A stretch of 64,000 bases of DNA from Seohaeicola zhoushanensis (GTDB lineage Bacteria > Pseudomonadota > Alphaproteobacteria > Rhodobacterales > Rhodobacteraceae): positions 124,001 to 188,000 of the forward strand of contig NZ_BNCJ01000001.1 of the NCBI RefSeq assembly GCF_014656415.1, read 5' to 3'. The notes under the pieces are model-generated. The model saw only the letters and a list, made by a program, of their open reading frames with translations. It did no database searches and was not told where the DNA came from. The translations under genes and the position numbers were made by a program. The number at the start of each line of letters is the position of its first letter. The stretch's first letter is position 1. This document shows, in pieces, positions 54,552 through 62,849 of the stretch.

Positions 54552-57053
54552 ATGAGCATTCACACACCCATTATCCTGTCCGTCGAAGGCATGACCTGCG
54601 CGTCCTGCGTCGGCCGAGTCGATCGCGGTCTGCACAGCGTCGAGGGCCTGTCGGACATCGCCGTCAACCTCGCGTCCGAAACCGCGCGTTTCACCGCAGA
54701 TACCCCCGAACAGGTCGCGCAAGCCGCGCAAAAGCTTGACGATCTCGGCTATCCCGCCCGCCGCCAGACGGTGACGCTGAACATCGCCTCGATGTCCTGC
54801 GCCTCCTGCGTCGGCCGGGTCGACCGGGCGCTGGCCGCGGTGCCGGGCGTGGTCGAGGTCAACGTGAACCTCGCCGCCGAGACGGCGCGAATCACCTATC
54901 TCGAAGGCGCCACCGACCCCGCCGCGCTGATGCGCGTCTCGGAAGAGGCGGGCTATCCGGCGACCCTGGCCGAGGCCACCGCCACCCAGGACCGCACCGC
55001 CCGCAAGGAGGAAGAGGCCGCCGACCTGCGCCGCCGCGTCCTCATCGCCGCCGCCCTCGCCCTGCCGGTCTTCCTGATGGAGATGGGCGGCCACATGATC
55101 CCGGCGGTGCATCACGCCATCGCCATGACCATCGGCCAGCAGGCCAGCTGGCTGATCCAGTTCGCGCTGACCACCGCCGTGCTGCTCGGCCCTGGCCGGC
55201 AGTTCTATCTCAAGGGCTTCCCCGCCCTGTTCAAGGGCGCCCCCGACATGAACAGCCTCGTCGCCGTCGGCACCGGGGCGGCCTATCTCTATTCGCTGGT
55301 GGCAACCTTCCTGCCCGCCCTCCTGCCCGACGCCGTGCGCGCGGTCTATTACGAGGCCGCGGCAGTGATCGTCGTCCTCATCCTGATCGGCCGCTGGCTG
55401 GAAGCCCGCGCCAAGGGCCGCACCGGCGCGGCGATCCAGAAGCTGCTCGGCCTGCAGGCCCATACCGCCCGCGTGCTGAAGAACGGCGAGGCGGTCGAGG
55501 TCGAGATCGAAACCCTGCGCACCGGCGACCTGATCCTGGTACGCCCCGGCGAACGCATCGCCGTTGACGGCGAGGTGACCGAGGGCGACAGCCATGTCGA
55601 CGAAAGCATGATAACGGGCGAGCCGGTGCCGGTTGCCAAGGCGGTTGGCGACCTCGTCACCGGCGGCACCGTGAACGGCGCGGGCAGCCTCACCTTCCGT
55701 GCCACCCGCGTCGGCGCCGATACCGTGCTGGCCCAGATCATCCGCATGGTCGAGGACGCGCAGGGCGCGAAACTCCCCATACAGGGTCTGGTTGACCGCA
55801 TCACGCTGTGGTTCGTGCCCGCCGTCATGGGCCTTGCCCTGCTGACCGTGCTGGCCTGGCTGATCTTCGGCCCCGCGCCGGTTCTGACCAATGCGCTGGT
55901 GGCCGGTGTCTCGGTCCTGATCATCGCCTGCCCCTGCGCCATGGGCCTTGCCACCCCCACCTCGATCATGGTCGGCACCGGCCGCGCCGCCGAGATGGGC
56001 GTGCTGTTCCGCAAGGGCGATGCCCTGCAGCAGCTGGGCTCCGTCGGCGTCGTCGCGCTCGACAAGACCGGCACCGTGACCGAGGGCCGCCCCGAGCTCA
56101 CCGACCTGATCCTGGCCGATGGCTTCGAGCGGGCGCAGGTGCTGGCCCTAGTCGCCGCCGTCGAGGCCCGCTCGGAACACCCGATCGCCGAGGCCATCGT
56201 GCGCGGCGCCCGCGCCGAGGGGCTGCGCGTGGCCGACGTGTCCGAGTTCACTTCGATCACCGGCTACGGCGTCCGTGCCAAGGTCGACGGGCATGACGTG
56301 CTGGTCGGGGCCGACCGGCTGATGACCCGCGAAGACGTCGACGCCACGGCCCTCGCCGGGGCCGAGACCGACCTCGCCCGCCGTGGCCGCACCGCGCTCT
56401 TTGCCGCCATCGACGGGCGCATTGCCGCCGTGATCGGCGTCGCCGACCCGGTGAAACCGGCCAGCCGCGCCGCCGTCGCCGCGCTGCACGCCCTCGGGCT
56501 CAAGGTCGCCATGATCACCGGCGACAAGCGCGAGACGGCCGAGGCCATCGCGCGGGAAACCGGCATCGACCATGTGATCGCCGGGGTGCTGCCCGACGGC
56601 AAGGTCGCGGCGCTCGACGACCTGCGCCAGCATGGCCGCGTCGCCTTTACCGGCGATGGCATCAACGACGCCCCGGCGCTGGCCCATGCCGACGTCGGCA
56701 TCGCCATCGGCACCGGCACCGACGTCGCCATCGAAAGCGCCGACGTGGTGCTGATGTCGGGCGACCTGCGCGGGGTGGTCAACGCCTTCGCCGTCTCGCG
56801 CGCCACCATGCGCAACATCAAGGAGAACCTCGGCTGGGCCTTCGGCTATAACGTCGCGCTGATCCCGGTCGCGGCGGGGGTGCTTTACCCGTCGTTCGGC
56901 CTGCTGCTCTCGCCGGTGCTGGCCGCCGGGGCGATGGCGCTCTCCTCGGTCTTCGTGCTCAGCAACGCCCTGCGCCTGCGCCGCCTTGCCCCTGCCATGG
57001 ACGAGGCCGCGCCCCGGCCTCTTCGGCCCGCCGTCGCCGCCACCGCCCATTAG
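54552..57053 (+). CDS. copA: Copper-translocating P-type ATPase
   Basis: The 833 residues have two N-terminal metal domains ([10 protein letters not shown] with Cys16/19, [10 protein letters not shown] with Cys83/86), eight membrane helices, the CPC ion site (Cys460-Pro-Cys462, in [11 protein letters not shown]), the phosphorylated Asp504 (DKTGT), TGEP, the SEHP motif of P1B pumps and GDGIND. It exports Cu(I) from the cytoplasm. cueR follows nine bases later, and a MerR-type promoter lies upstream. Confidence 0.97.
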   Translation: MSIHTPIILSVEGMTCASCVGRVDRGLHSVEGLSDIAVNLASETARFTADTPEQVAQAAQKLDDLGYPARRQTVTLNIASMSCASCVGRVDRALAAVPGVVEVNVNLAAETARITYLEGATDPAALMRVSEEAGYPATLAEATATQDRTARKEEEAADLRRRVLIAAALALPVFLMEMGGHMIPAVHHAIAMTIGQQASWLIQFALTTAVLLGPGRQFYLKGFPALFKGAPDMNSLVAVGTGAAYLYSLVATFLPALLPDAVRAVYYEAAAVIVVLILIGRWLEARAKGRTGAAIQKLLGLQAHTARVLKNGEAVEVEIETLRTGDLILVRPGERIAVDGEVTEGDSHVDESMITGEPVPVAKAVGDLVTGGTVNGAGSLTFRATRVGADTVLAQIIRMVEDAQGAKLPIQGLVDRITLWFVPAVMGLALLTVLAWLIFGPAPVLTNALVAGVSVLIIACPCAMGLATPTSIMVGTGRAAEMGVLFRKGDALQQLGSVGVVALDKTGTVTEGRPELTDLILADGFERAQVLALVAAVEARSEHPIAEAIVRGARAEGLRVADVSEFTSITGYGVRAKVDGHDVLVGADRLMTREDVDATALAGAETDLARRGRTALFAAIDGRIAAVIGVADPVKPASRAAVAALHALGLKVAMITGDKRETAEAIARETGIDHVIAGVLPDGKVAALDDLRQHGRVAFTGDGINDAPALAHADVGIAIGTGTDVAIESADVVLMSGDLRGVVNAFAVSRATMRNIKENLGWAFGYNVALIPVAAGVLYPSFGLLLSPVLAAGAMALSSVFVLSNALRLRRLAPAMDEAAPRPLRPAVAATAH

Positions 57054-57062
57054 GAGACCGAC

Positions 57063-57479
57063 ATGAACATCAAGGAAGTGTCCGAACGCTCGAACCTGCC
57101 GGCCAAGACCATCCGCTACTACGAGGAAATAGGCCTGATCAGACCCAAACGCGCGGAAAACGGCTATCGCGCCTTCCGCGAGTCGGACCTGCACAAGCTC
57201 GCCTTCCTCGGCCGCGCGCGCGAGCTGGGGTTCTCGATCGAGGACTGCCGCACCCTGATGGCGCTTTACGAGGACGAGACCCGCGAAAGCGCGCATGTGC
57301 GCTCGGTGGCCGAAGAGCACCTCGGGGCAATCGACGCCAAGATCGCCCAGCTGCAATCGATGCGAAAGACGCTGGCCCATCTGGTGCATTGCTGCGCCGG
57401 CGACAACCGGCCCGATTGCCCGATCCTCGAGGACCTGGCCACCCACGGCCCGGCCCAACCCGAGCAGGCCGCAAGATAG
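57063..57479 (+). CDS. cueR: Cu(I)-responsive MerR family regulator CueR
   Basis: The 138 residues begin with a MerR winged helix (NIKEVSERSNLPAKTIRYYEEIGLIRPKRAENGYRAF), a dimerisation helix and the metal loop HCCAGDNRPDCPI. Cys111 and Cys119 keep the eight-residue spacing of the two CueR copper ligands. It lies directly after copA and would activate the promoter at 54491-54521. Confidence 0.95.
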   Translation: MNIKEVSERSNLPAKTIRYYEEIGLIRPKRAENGYRAFRESDLHKLAFLGRARELGFSIEDCRTLMALYEDETRESAHVRSVAEEHLGAIDAKIAQLQSMRKTLAHLVHCCAGDNRPDCPILEDLATHGPAQPEQAAR

Positions 57480-57570
57480 TTTACATGGATACTATTTCCG
57501 GCGATAAGACCCCGCGAGGGGGAAGATCGCCGGACATGATTCAGACCATGACCAGCCAGGGGCCGCGCCG

Positions 57571-58044
57571 ATGAACGCGCGGCTCGGTGACACGACCGGC
57601 GGCGAGACCATCGCCTTCGGCGAATTGTCGGCCTCGCTCGGCCTGATGCTGCGCCTGGCCCAGGTGCGGCTGTTCGACGGGTTCTACGAGGATCTCGGCC
57701 AGCACGGCCTGAAGCCCGGCGAATTCACCGTGCTCTGGGTGATCGGCCTGAACCCCGAGGCGCGGCAGGGCCTGATCGCCCGCAAGCTGCGCATCAAGCC
57801 CGCCCATATGACCAAGCTGGTGCAGCGCGCCGTCGACCGCGGCCTGGTCGAACGCATCATCCCCGAGGAGGACCGCCGCTCGGTCCGCCTGCGCCTGACG
57901 CCCGAGGGCGAAGATTTCGTCGCCGCCCGCAAGCCCGATTTCCTCACCCACATCAGCCGCGAGCACAGCCGTCTCACCCCAGACGAGTTGGGCACGCTGA
58001 TCGCTATCCTGCAAAAGTTCAACGGCCTGGAGCACAGCCCATGA
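57571..58044 (+). CDS. MarR family regulator
   Basis: The 157 residues contain the winged helix LRLAQVRLFDGFYEDLGQHGLKPGEFTVLWVIGLNPEARQGLIARKLRIKPAHMTKLVQRAVDRGLVER with the wing ERIIPEEDRRSVRLRLTPEG. It overlaps the next gene by four bases (ATGA), so regulator and amidohydrolase are co-expressed. MarR proteins in this setting usually sense aromatic acids or their CoA esters; the ligand is not known. Confidence 0.92.
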   Translation: MNARLGDTTGGETIAFGELSASLGLMLRLAQVRLFDGFYEDLGQHGLKPGEFTVLWVIGLNPEARQGLIARKLRIKPAHMTKLVQRAVDRGLVERIIPEEDRRSVRLRLTPEGEDFVAARKPDFLTHISREHSRLTPDELGTLIAILQKFNGLEHSP

Positions 58045-58919
58045 TCGACTTCGACAAGATCGTTGCCATCGACATCCACACCCATGCCGAGGAGCCCTGC
58101 TGCGGCCACCGCGACGATGGCTATGATGAGTTCCAGGCCGGCATGGCCAAGTATTTCAAGAACCCGGCCGGGGCACAGGGAATGCTCCCTTCGGTGCAGG
58201 AGACCGCCGCCTATTACCGCGAGCGCAACATCGCCGCCGTGATCTTCCCGGTCGACGCCGAACGCGAGACCGGCTTTCGCCGCTACTCGAACGAGGAAGT
58301 CGCGCAGATCTGCGCCGAGAACGACGATATCCTGATCCCCTTCGCCTCGGTCGACCCCTGGAAGGGCAAGGCCGGCATCCGCGAGATCCGCCGCCTGGTG
58401 CGCGATTTCGGCGTGCAGGGGTTCAAGTTCCATCCCACGATGCAGGGCTTCTGGCCCAACGAACACCAGTTCTTCCCGATCTACGACGCGATCCAGGAAG
58501 AGGGGAAGATCGCGCTGTTCCACACCGGCCAGACCGGCGTCGGCTCGGGGATGCGGGGCGGCATGGGCATGAAGCTCAAGTATTCCAACCCGATGGCGCT
58601 CGACGACGTGGCGGCCGAGTTCCCCGACCTCAAGATCATCCTCGCCCACCCCTCCTTCCCCTGGCAGGAAGAGGCGCTGGCGGTCTGCCAGCACAAGCCC
58701 AATGTCTATATCGACCTCAGCGGCTGGAGCCCCAAGTATTTCCCCGAGATCCTGGTGAAATACGCCAATTCGCTGCTGAAGAAGAAGATGCTCTTCGGCT
58801 CGGACTGGCCCGCCATCACGCCCGACCGCTGGCTCGCGGATTTCGAGCAGGCCGGCTTCCGCGACGAGGTGAAGCAGCTGATCCTCAAGGACAACGCCCG
58901 CCGGCTGCTGGGCGTCTGA
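58041..58919 (+). CDS. Amidohydrolase family protein (amidohydrolase 2, decarboxylase-like)
   Basis: The 292 residues form a TIM-barrel amidohydrolase of the COG2159 group. The metal motif is IDIHTHAEE, with further ligands in GFKFHPTMQGF, ILAHPSFPWQ and FGSDWPAI. This group includes ACMS and gamma-resorcylate decarboxylases and several hydratases that act on aromatic degradation intermediates. It is translationally coupled to the MarR gene. The reaction is not determined. Confidence 0.9.
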   Translation: MIDFDKIVAIDIHTHAEEPCCGHRDDGYDEFQAGMAKYFKNPAGAQGMLPSVQETAAYYRERNIAAVIFPVDAERETGFRRYSNEEVAQICAENDDILIPFASVDPWKGKAGIREIRRLVRDFGVQGFKFHPTMQGFWPNEHQFFPIYDAIQEEGKIALFHTGQTGVGSGMRGGMGMKLKYSNPMALDDVAAEFPDLKIILAHPSFPWQEEALAVCQHKPNVYIDLSGWSPKYFPEILVKYANSLLKKKMLFGSDWPAITPDRWLADFEQAGFRDEVKQLILKDNARRLLGV

Positions 58920-58996
58920 CGCGCGGCCTGTTCGCGCAGGGTTCAACCGCAGGGTGAAATGGCCTAGGCTGCCCCCGACAACCGGGGGCCGCCGCG

Positions 58997-59842
58997 ATGA
59001 TCCCGCTGCTCGATACGCACCAGCACCTGCTCTACCGCGACCGGCTCGGCTATGCCTGGGCCGACCGCCATCCGCCGCTGGCCGGGCGCGCCTTCACGCT
59101 GGATGACTACCAGTCGCTGGCCGAGGGGCGCGGCATCTCGGCGACGCTGTTCATGGAGGGCGACGCCGACGACTACGTCCGCGAGGCCCGCTTCGCCTCG
59201 GCCCTTGCGCGGCAGCCGGGCAGCGGCATCCTGGGCGTGATCGCCTCCTGCCGTCCCGAGGACAAGCCCGCTTTCGACGCCTGGCTGGAAGAGATCGCCG
59301 ACCTGCCGGTGATCGGCCTGCGCCGCATCCTGCACGAGGCGCCCGACGCGCTGTCGCAGGGGGCGGCGTTCCGCAGCAATATCGCCCGGCTCGGCCCGCG
59401 CGACCTGACCTTCGACATCGTCATGCGCGCCGACCAGCTGCCGCTGGCGGCGGCGCTGGCCGATGCCTGCCCGAACACGCGTTTCGTGCTGGATCACTGC
59501 GGCGTGCCCGATATAGCCGGCGGCGGGCTCGACCCCTGGCGCGCCCATGTCCGGGACCTGGCCGAACGTGGCAACCTCGTCGCCAAGCTTTCAGGCGTGC
59601 TGGCCTATTGCCGGCCCGACAATGCGACCGATGACGCCATCCGTCCCTACGTCAGCCATGTGATCGAATGTTTCGGCCCCGAACGCTGTCTCTGGGGCAG
59701 CGACTGGCCGGTGGTCGACACCCGCGCCGGCCTGCCGGACTGGATCGCGGCCTTCCGCCGGCTGATCGCGCCGCTCTCGGAGGACGAGCAGCGCGCCATC
59801 TGCAACGGCACCGCCCAGCGCGTCTACGGTGTCACCCTCTGA
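58997..59842 (+). CDS. Amidohydrolase, L-fucono-/L-rhamnono-lactonase-like
   Basis: The 281 residues belong to the COG3618 amidohydrolases: metal motif LLDTHQHLLYRDRLGYAWADRHPPLAGRAFTLDDY, FVLDHCGVPDI, and the late WGSDWPVVDT. Members open sugar lactones (L-fuconolactone, L-rhamnonolactone) or 2-pyrone-4,6-dicarboxylate. The neighbours downstream (FAH hydrolase, SDR, UxaA-type dehydratase) favour a sugar lactone. It ends 64 bases from a converging dehydrogenase. Confidence 0.88.
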   Translation: MIPLLDTHQHLLYRDRLGYAWADRHPPLAGRAFTLDDYQSLAEGRGISATLFMEGDADDYVREARFASALARQPGSGILGVIASCRPEDKPAFDAWLEEIADLPVIGLRRILHEAPDALSQGAAFRSNIARLGPRDLTFDIVMRADQLPLAAALADACPNTRFVLDHCGVPDIAGGGLDPWRAHVRDLAERGNLVAKLSGVLAYCRPDNATDDAIRPYVSHVIECFGPERCLWGSDWPVVDTRAGLPDWIAAFRRLIAPLSEDEQRAICNGTAQRVYGVTL

Positions 59843-59847
59843 CCACG

Positions 59848-59895
59848 CCGTTTTCCTGCAAGGAAAACGGGCGGAATTCTCGAAGAATTCCGCCC
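59848..59895. repeat. Two abutting palindromes in a convergent gap
   Basis: The first has ten-base arms (CCGTTTTCCT and its complement, loop GCA, 59848-59870). The second has twelve-base arms (GGGCGGAATTCT and its complement, loop CGA, 59869-59895). They share two bases and fill most of the 64-base gap between two converging genes. They probably end both transcripts. Confidence 0.85.
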
Positions 59896-59906
59896 ACCCC
59901 CAAGGG

Positions 59907-60863
59907 TCAGACCTTGGCGATTGCCGCGCATTCCGGCACCGGCGTCAGCACGCGGCCGTCCTTCAGATACTGGCTGAGGTTGTCGCAGACCAGCTCGCCC
60001 ATCGCCCGGCGCGTCTCATGCGTGGCGCTGCCGACATGCGGCTGCAGCGTCACGTTCTCCATCGCGAAGAGCGCCTCCGGCACCTTCGGCTCGAACTCGA
60101 ACACGTCGAGCCCCGCGCCGCCCAGCCGGCCCTCCTGCAGCGCCTTGACCAGCGCGGTCTCGTCCACCACAGACCCGCGCGCGACGTTGACCAGGATGCC
60201 CTGCGGCCCCAGCGCGTCGATCACCTCGGCATTGACGATATGCTTGGTCCCCGCGCCGCCCGGCGTGATGCAGATCAGCACATCGCAGGCCTTCGCCATC
60301 TCCACCAGGTCGGGGTAGAAGGTATAGGGCACGTCCTTCTCGGTGCGCGAGTGGTAGACCACCGTCGCCCCGAAGACGCCCAGCCGGTCGGCAATCGCCT
60401 GCCCGATCCGGCCCAGGCCCAGGATGCCCACCGTCCGCCCCTCGGGGCTGGTGGTCAGCGGCGCCGCGCCTTCCTTCAGCCAGCGGCCCTCGCGCACATA
60501 GCGGTCATAGGCCACCAGCTTGCGCGAGGTGGCGAGCCACAGCAGGATCGCGGTGTCGGCAACCTCGTCGTTCAGCACGTTCGGCGTATGGGTGACGATG
60601 ACCCCGCGCTTGGCCGCATGGTCCGCATCGATCGAATCGTAGCCGACCCCGTAGGACGAGATGATCTTCAGGTTCGGCAGCGCGTCCATCACCTCGGTCG
60701 CGATCCCGCTGAAGGTGCAGCAGGCGGTGATCGCCGCACCCTTGTCGGCCAGGAAGGCGGCACGCTCCGCCTCGGGCGGCAGCGGGTGCACGGTGAATTC
60801 GGTCTCCAGGCGCTCGCGCATCCAGGCGGGGCCGTTTCCGATCAGAAGCAGGTGCTGTTTCAT
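59907..60863 (-). CDS. D-2-hydroxyacid dehydrogenase (glyoxylate/hydroxypyruvate reductase-like)
   Basis: The 318 residues have the NAD(P) fold VGILGLGRIGQAIADRLGVFGATVVYHSR and the catalytic Arg, Glu and His in NVARGSVVDETAL, VFEFEP and LQPHVGSATHETRRAM. SYGVGYDSIDADHAAKRGVIVTHTPNVLNDEVAD is typical of the GHPR group. It follows the FAH-family gene by three bases. In this cluster it may reduce glyoxylate or a 2-oxo acid made by sugar-acid cleavage. Confidence 0.92.
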   Translation of the reverse strand: MKQHLLLIGNGPAWMRERLETEFTVHPLPPEAERAAFLADKGAAITACCTFSGIATEVMDALPNLKIISSYGVGYDSIDADHAAKRGVIVTHTPNVLNDEVADTAILLWLATSRKLVAYDRYVREGRWLKEGAAPLTTSPEGRTVGILGLGRIGQAIADRLGVFGATVVYHSRTEKDVPYTFYPDLVEMAKACDVLICITPGGAGTKHIVNAEVIDALGPQGILVNVARGSVVDETALVKALQEGRLGGAGLDVFEFEPKVPEALFAMENVTLQPHVGSATHETRRAMGELVCDNLSQYLKDGRVLTPVPECAAIAKV

Positions 60864-60866
60864 CGC

Positions 60867-61715
60867 TCAATCATCCGCCTTGACGGTCTGGCGCTGCTGG
60901 CCCAGGCCTTCGATGGTCAGTTCCATCACGTCGCCCGCCTTCAGGAAGACCGGCTGCGGCTTCATCCCCAGCCCGACGCCCGGCGGCGTGCCGGTGGCGA
61001 TCACGTCGCCCGGATGCAGCGTGAACAGCGAGGAGAGATGCGCGATGATCTGGCGCACGTTGAAGATCATGGTCGAGGTATTGCCGGTCTGCCGGCGCTG
61101 CCCGTTCACATCCAGCGCCATCGCCAGGTTCTGCGGGTCGGCAACCTCGTCGCGCGTCACCAGCCAGGGGCCGGTCGGCCCGAAGGTGTCGCAGGACTTG
61201 CCCTTGGTCCATTGCCCGGTCAGCTTGTTCTGGAAGTCGCGCTCGCTCACGTCGTTGACGATGCAATAGCCGGCCACGTGGTCCAGCGCATCCGCCTCGC
61301 TGACGTATTTCGCCGTCTTGCCGATCACCACGCCCAGCTCGATCTCCCAGTCGGTCGCCTTCGACCCCCGCGGCATCACCACGGTGTCGTTCGGCCCGAC
61401 GATGGCCGAGGTCGCCTTCATGAACAGGATCGGATGCTCGGGGATCTGCGCGCCGGTCTCGGCGGCATGGTCCGAGTAATTCAGGCCGATGCAGCACATC
61501 TTGCCGATCTGCCCGACGCAGGGGCCGAAGCGCGGATTGCCCTGAACCGCCGGCAGCGAGGCCGGGTCGAGCGCGCGCAGCCTTTCCAGCGCCGCATCCG
61601 ACAGCACCGCCCCGGTGATGTCGCCGACATGGGCCGAGAGGTCGCGCAGCGTCCCGGCGCTGTCGATCAGGCCGGGTTTCTCCTGCCCCGGTTCACCGTA
61701 ACGGACGAGTTTCAT
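60867..61715 (-). CDS. Fumarylacetoacetate hydrolase (FAH) family protein, 2,4-diketo-3-deoxy-sugar-acid hydrolase-like
   Basis: The 282 residues end in the FAH fold: CIGLNYSDHAAETGAQIPEHPILFMKATSAIVGPNDTVVMPRG, DWEIELGVVIGK (metal Glu pair), and GDVIATGTPPGVGLG. Relatives include the 2,4-diketo-3-deoxy-L-rhamnonate or -fuconate hydrolases and proteins annotated as ureidoglycolate lyase. A strong AGGAGG precedes the ATG. It is divergent from the SDR gene, with a UxuR-like operator between, and is followed by the hydroxyacid dehydrogenase. Confidence 0.88.
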   Translation of the reverse strand: MKLVRYGEPGQEKPGLIDSAGTLRDLSAHVGDITGAVLSDAALERLRALDPASLPAVQGNPRFGPCVGQIGKMCCIGLNYSDHAAETGAQIPEHPILFMKATSAIVGPNDTVVMPRGSKATDWEIELGVVIGKTAKYVSEADALDHVAGYCIVNDVSERDFQNKLTGQWTKGKSCDTFGPTGPWLVTRDEVADPQNLAMALDVNGQRRQTGNTSTMIFNVRQIIAHLSSLFTLHPGDVIATGTPPGVGLGMKPQPVFLKAGDVMELTIEGLGQQRQTVKADD

Positions 61716-61758
61716 GGCGCGTTCCTCCTGTTCGCCGTGCCGGATCGCGCCTCAGCGG

Positions 61759-61776
61759 AATCCGGTATACCAAATT
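61759..61776. promoter_or_regulatory. UxuR/ExuR-like GntR operator
   Basis: AATCCGGTATACCAAATT matches the remembered E. coli UxuR/ExuR consensus AAATTGGTATACCAATTT at 14 of 18 positions, including the GGTATACC core. It lies between the divergent FAH and SDR genes, just before a -35-like TTGACT (61779-61784). Confidence 0.5.
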
Positions 61777-61851
61777 GTTTGACTCTGGCTTAGCGCGGGT
61801 GGAATGAAAAGGCCAGCGCCCAGCCGCGGCGGCGCGACAGGGGAGGAAAAT

Positions 61852-62820
61852 ATGCGGATACTGATTCTCGGCGCCGGTGGAATGATCGGCCAGAAACTGG
61901 CGGCCAGGCTCGCCCGCGATGGCTGGCAGGGCGCCCCGGCCGAGATTGTCGCCCATGACATGGCCTATCCGCCGAACCCGGTTCCGGTGACCCGCCAGCT
62001 GACCGGCAGCGTCACCGATCCGGGCCTCATGGCGCAGCTTGCCGCCGACCGCCCCGACATCGTCTTCCACCTCGCCTCGATCGTCTCGGGCGAGGCCGAG
62101 ACTGATTTCGACAAGGGCTGGCAGGTCAACATGTTCCCCTGCTGGGAGCTGTTGCAGGCCCTGCGCGCCGAACATGACAAGAGCGGCGGCGCCTATCGCC
62201 CGCGCCTCGTCTTCACCTCTTCCATCGCCGTTTTCGGCGCGCCCTTCCCCGAGATCTTCGACGACGAATTCCTGACCGCCCCGCTCACCAGCTACGGCGC
62301 GCAGAAGGTGATCTGCGAGCAGATGATCAACGACTTCTCGCGCAAGGGCTTCGTCGACGGCGTCTCGATCCGCCTGCCGACGATCTGCGTGCGCCCCGGC
62401 AAGCCGAACAAGGCGGCCTCGGGCTTCTTCTCGGGCATCATCCGCGAACCGCTGAACGGCCAGGAGGCGATCCTGCCGGTGCCCGACACGGTCAGCCACA
62501 TGCACGCCTCGCCCCGCTCGGCCGTCGGTTTCCTGCTGCGCGCGGCCGAACTCGACACCGCCGAACTCGGCGCGCGCCGGGCGCTCAACATGCCCGGCGT
62601 CGCCTGCACCGTGGCCGAGCAGATCGAGGCCCTGCGCGACATCGCCGGCAACAACGTGGTGGCGCTGATCAAGCGCCAGCCCGACCCGCTGATCGAACGC
62701 ATCGTCGAGGGCTGGCCGCGCCGCTTCCTCGCCCGCCGCGCCGAGGCGCTGGGGTTCAAGGCCGAGACCAGCTTCCACGAGATCGTGCGCACCTACATCG
62801 AAGAAGACCTCAACCGCTGA
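61852..62820 (+). CDS. NAD-dependent epimerase/dehydratase (SDR; D-erythronate dehydrogenase-like)
   Basis: The ATG at 61852 follows GGGAGG and gives 322 residues. The NAD fold is MRILILGAGGMIGQKLAARLA, and the active site has FTSSIAVFG and SYGAQKVICEQ (the Tyr-x3-Lys pair). The LRLPTICVRPGKPNKAASGFFSGIIREPLNG-like segment is typical of the group annotated as D-erythronate dehydrogenase DenD. It probably oxidises a sugar acid. The UxaA-type gene follows 29 bases later. Confidence 0.88.
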   Translation: MRILILGAGGMIGQKLAARLARDGWQGAPAEIVAHDMAYPPNPVPVTRQLTGSVTDPGLMAQLAADRPDIVFHLASIVSGEAETDFDKGWQVNMFPCWELLQALRAEHDKSGGAYRPRLVFTSSIAVFGAPFPEIFDDEFLTAPLTSYGAQKVICEQMINDFSRKGFVDGVSIRLPTICVRPGKPNKAASGFFSGIIREPLNGQEAILPVPDTVSHMHASPRSAVGFLLRAAELDTAELGARRALNMPGVACTVAEQIEALRDIAGNNVVALIKRQPDPLIERIVEGWPRRFLARRAEALGFKAETSFHEIVRTYIEEDLNR

Positions 62821-62849
62821 CCCTTCGCCAGCCACGGGAGACCCAGGCC

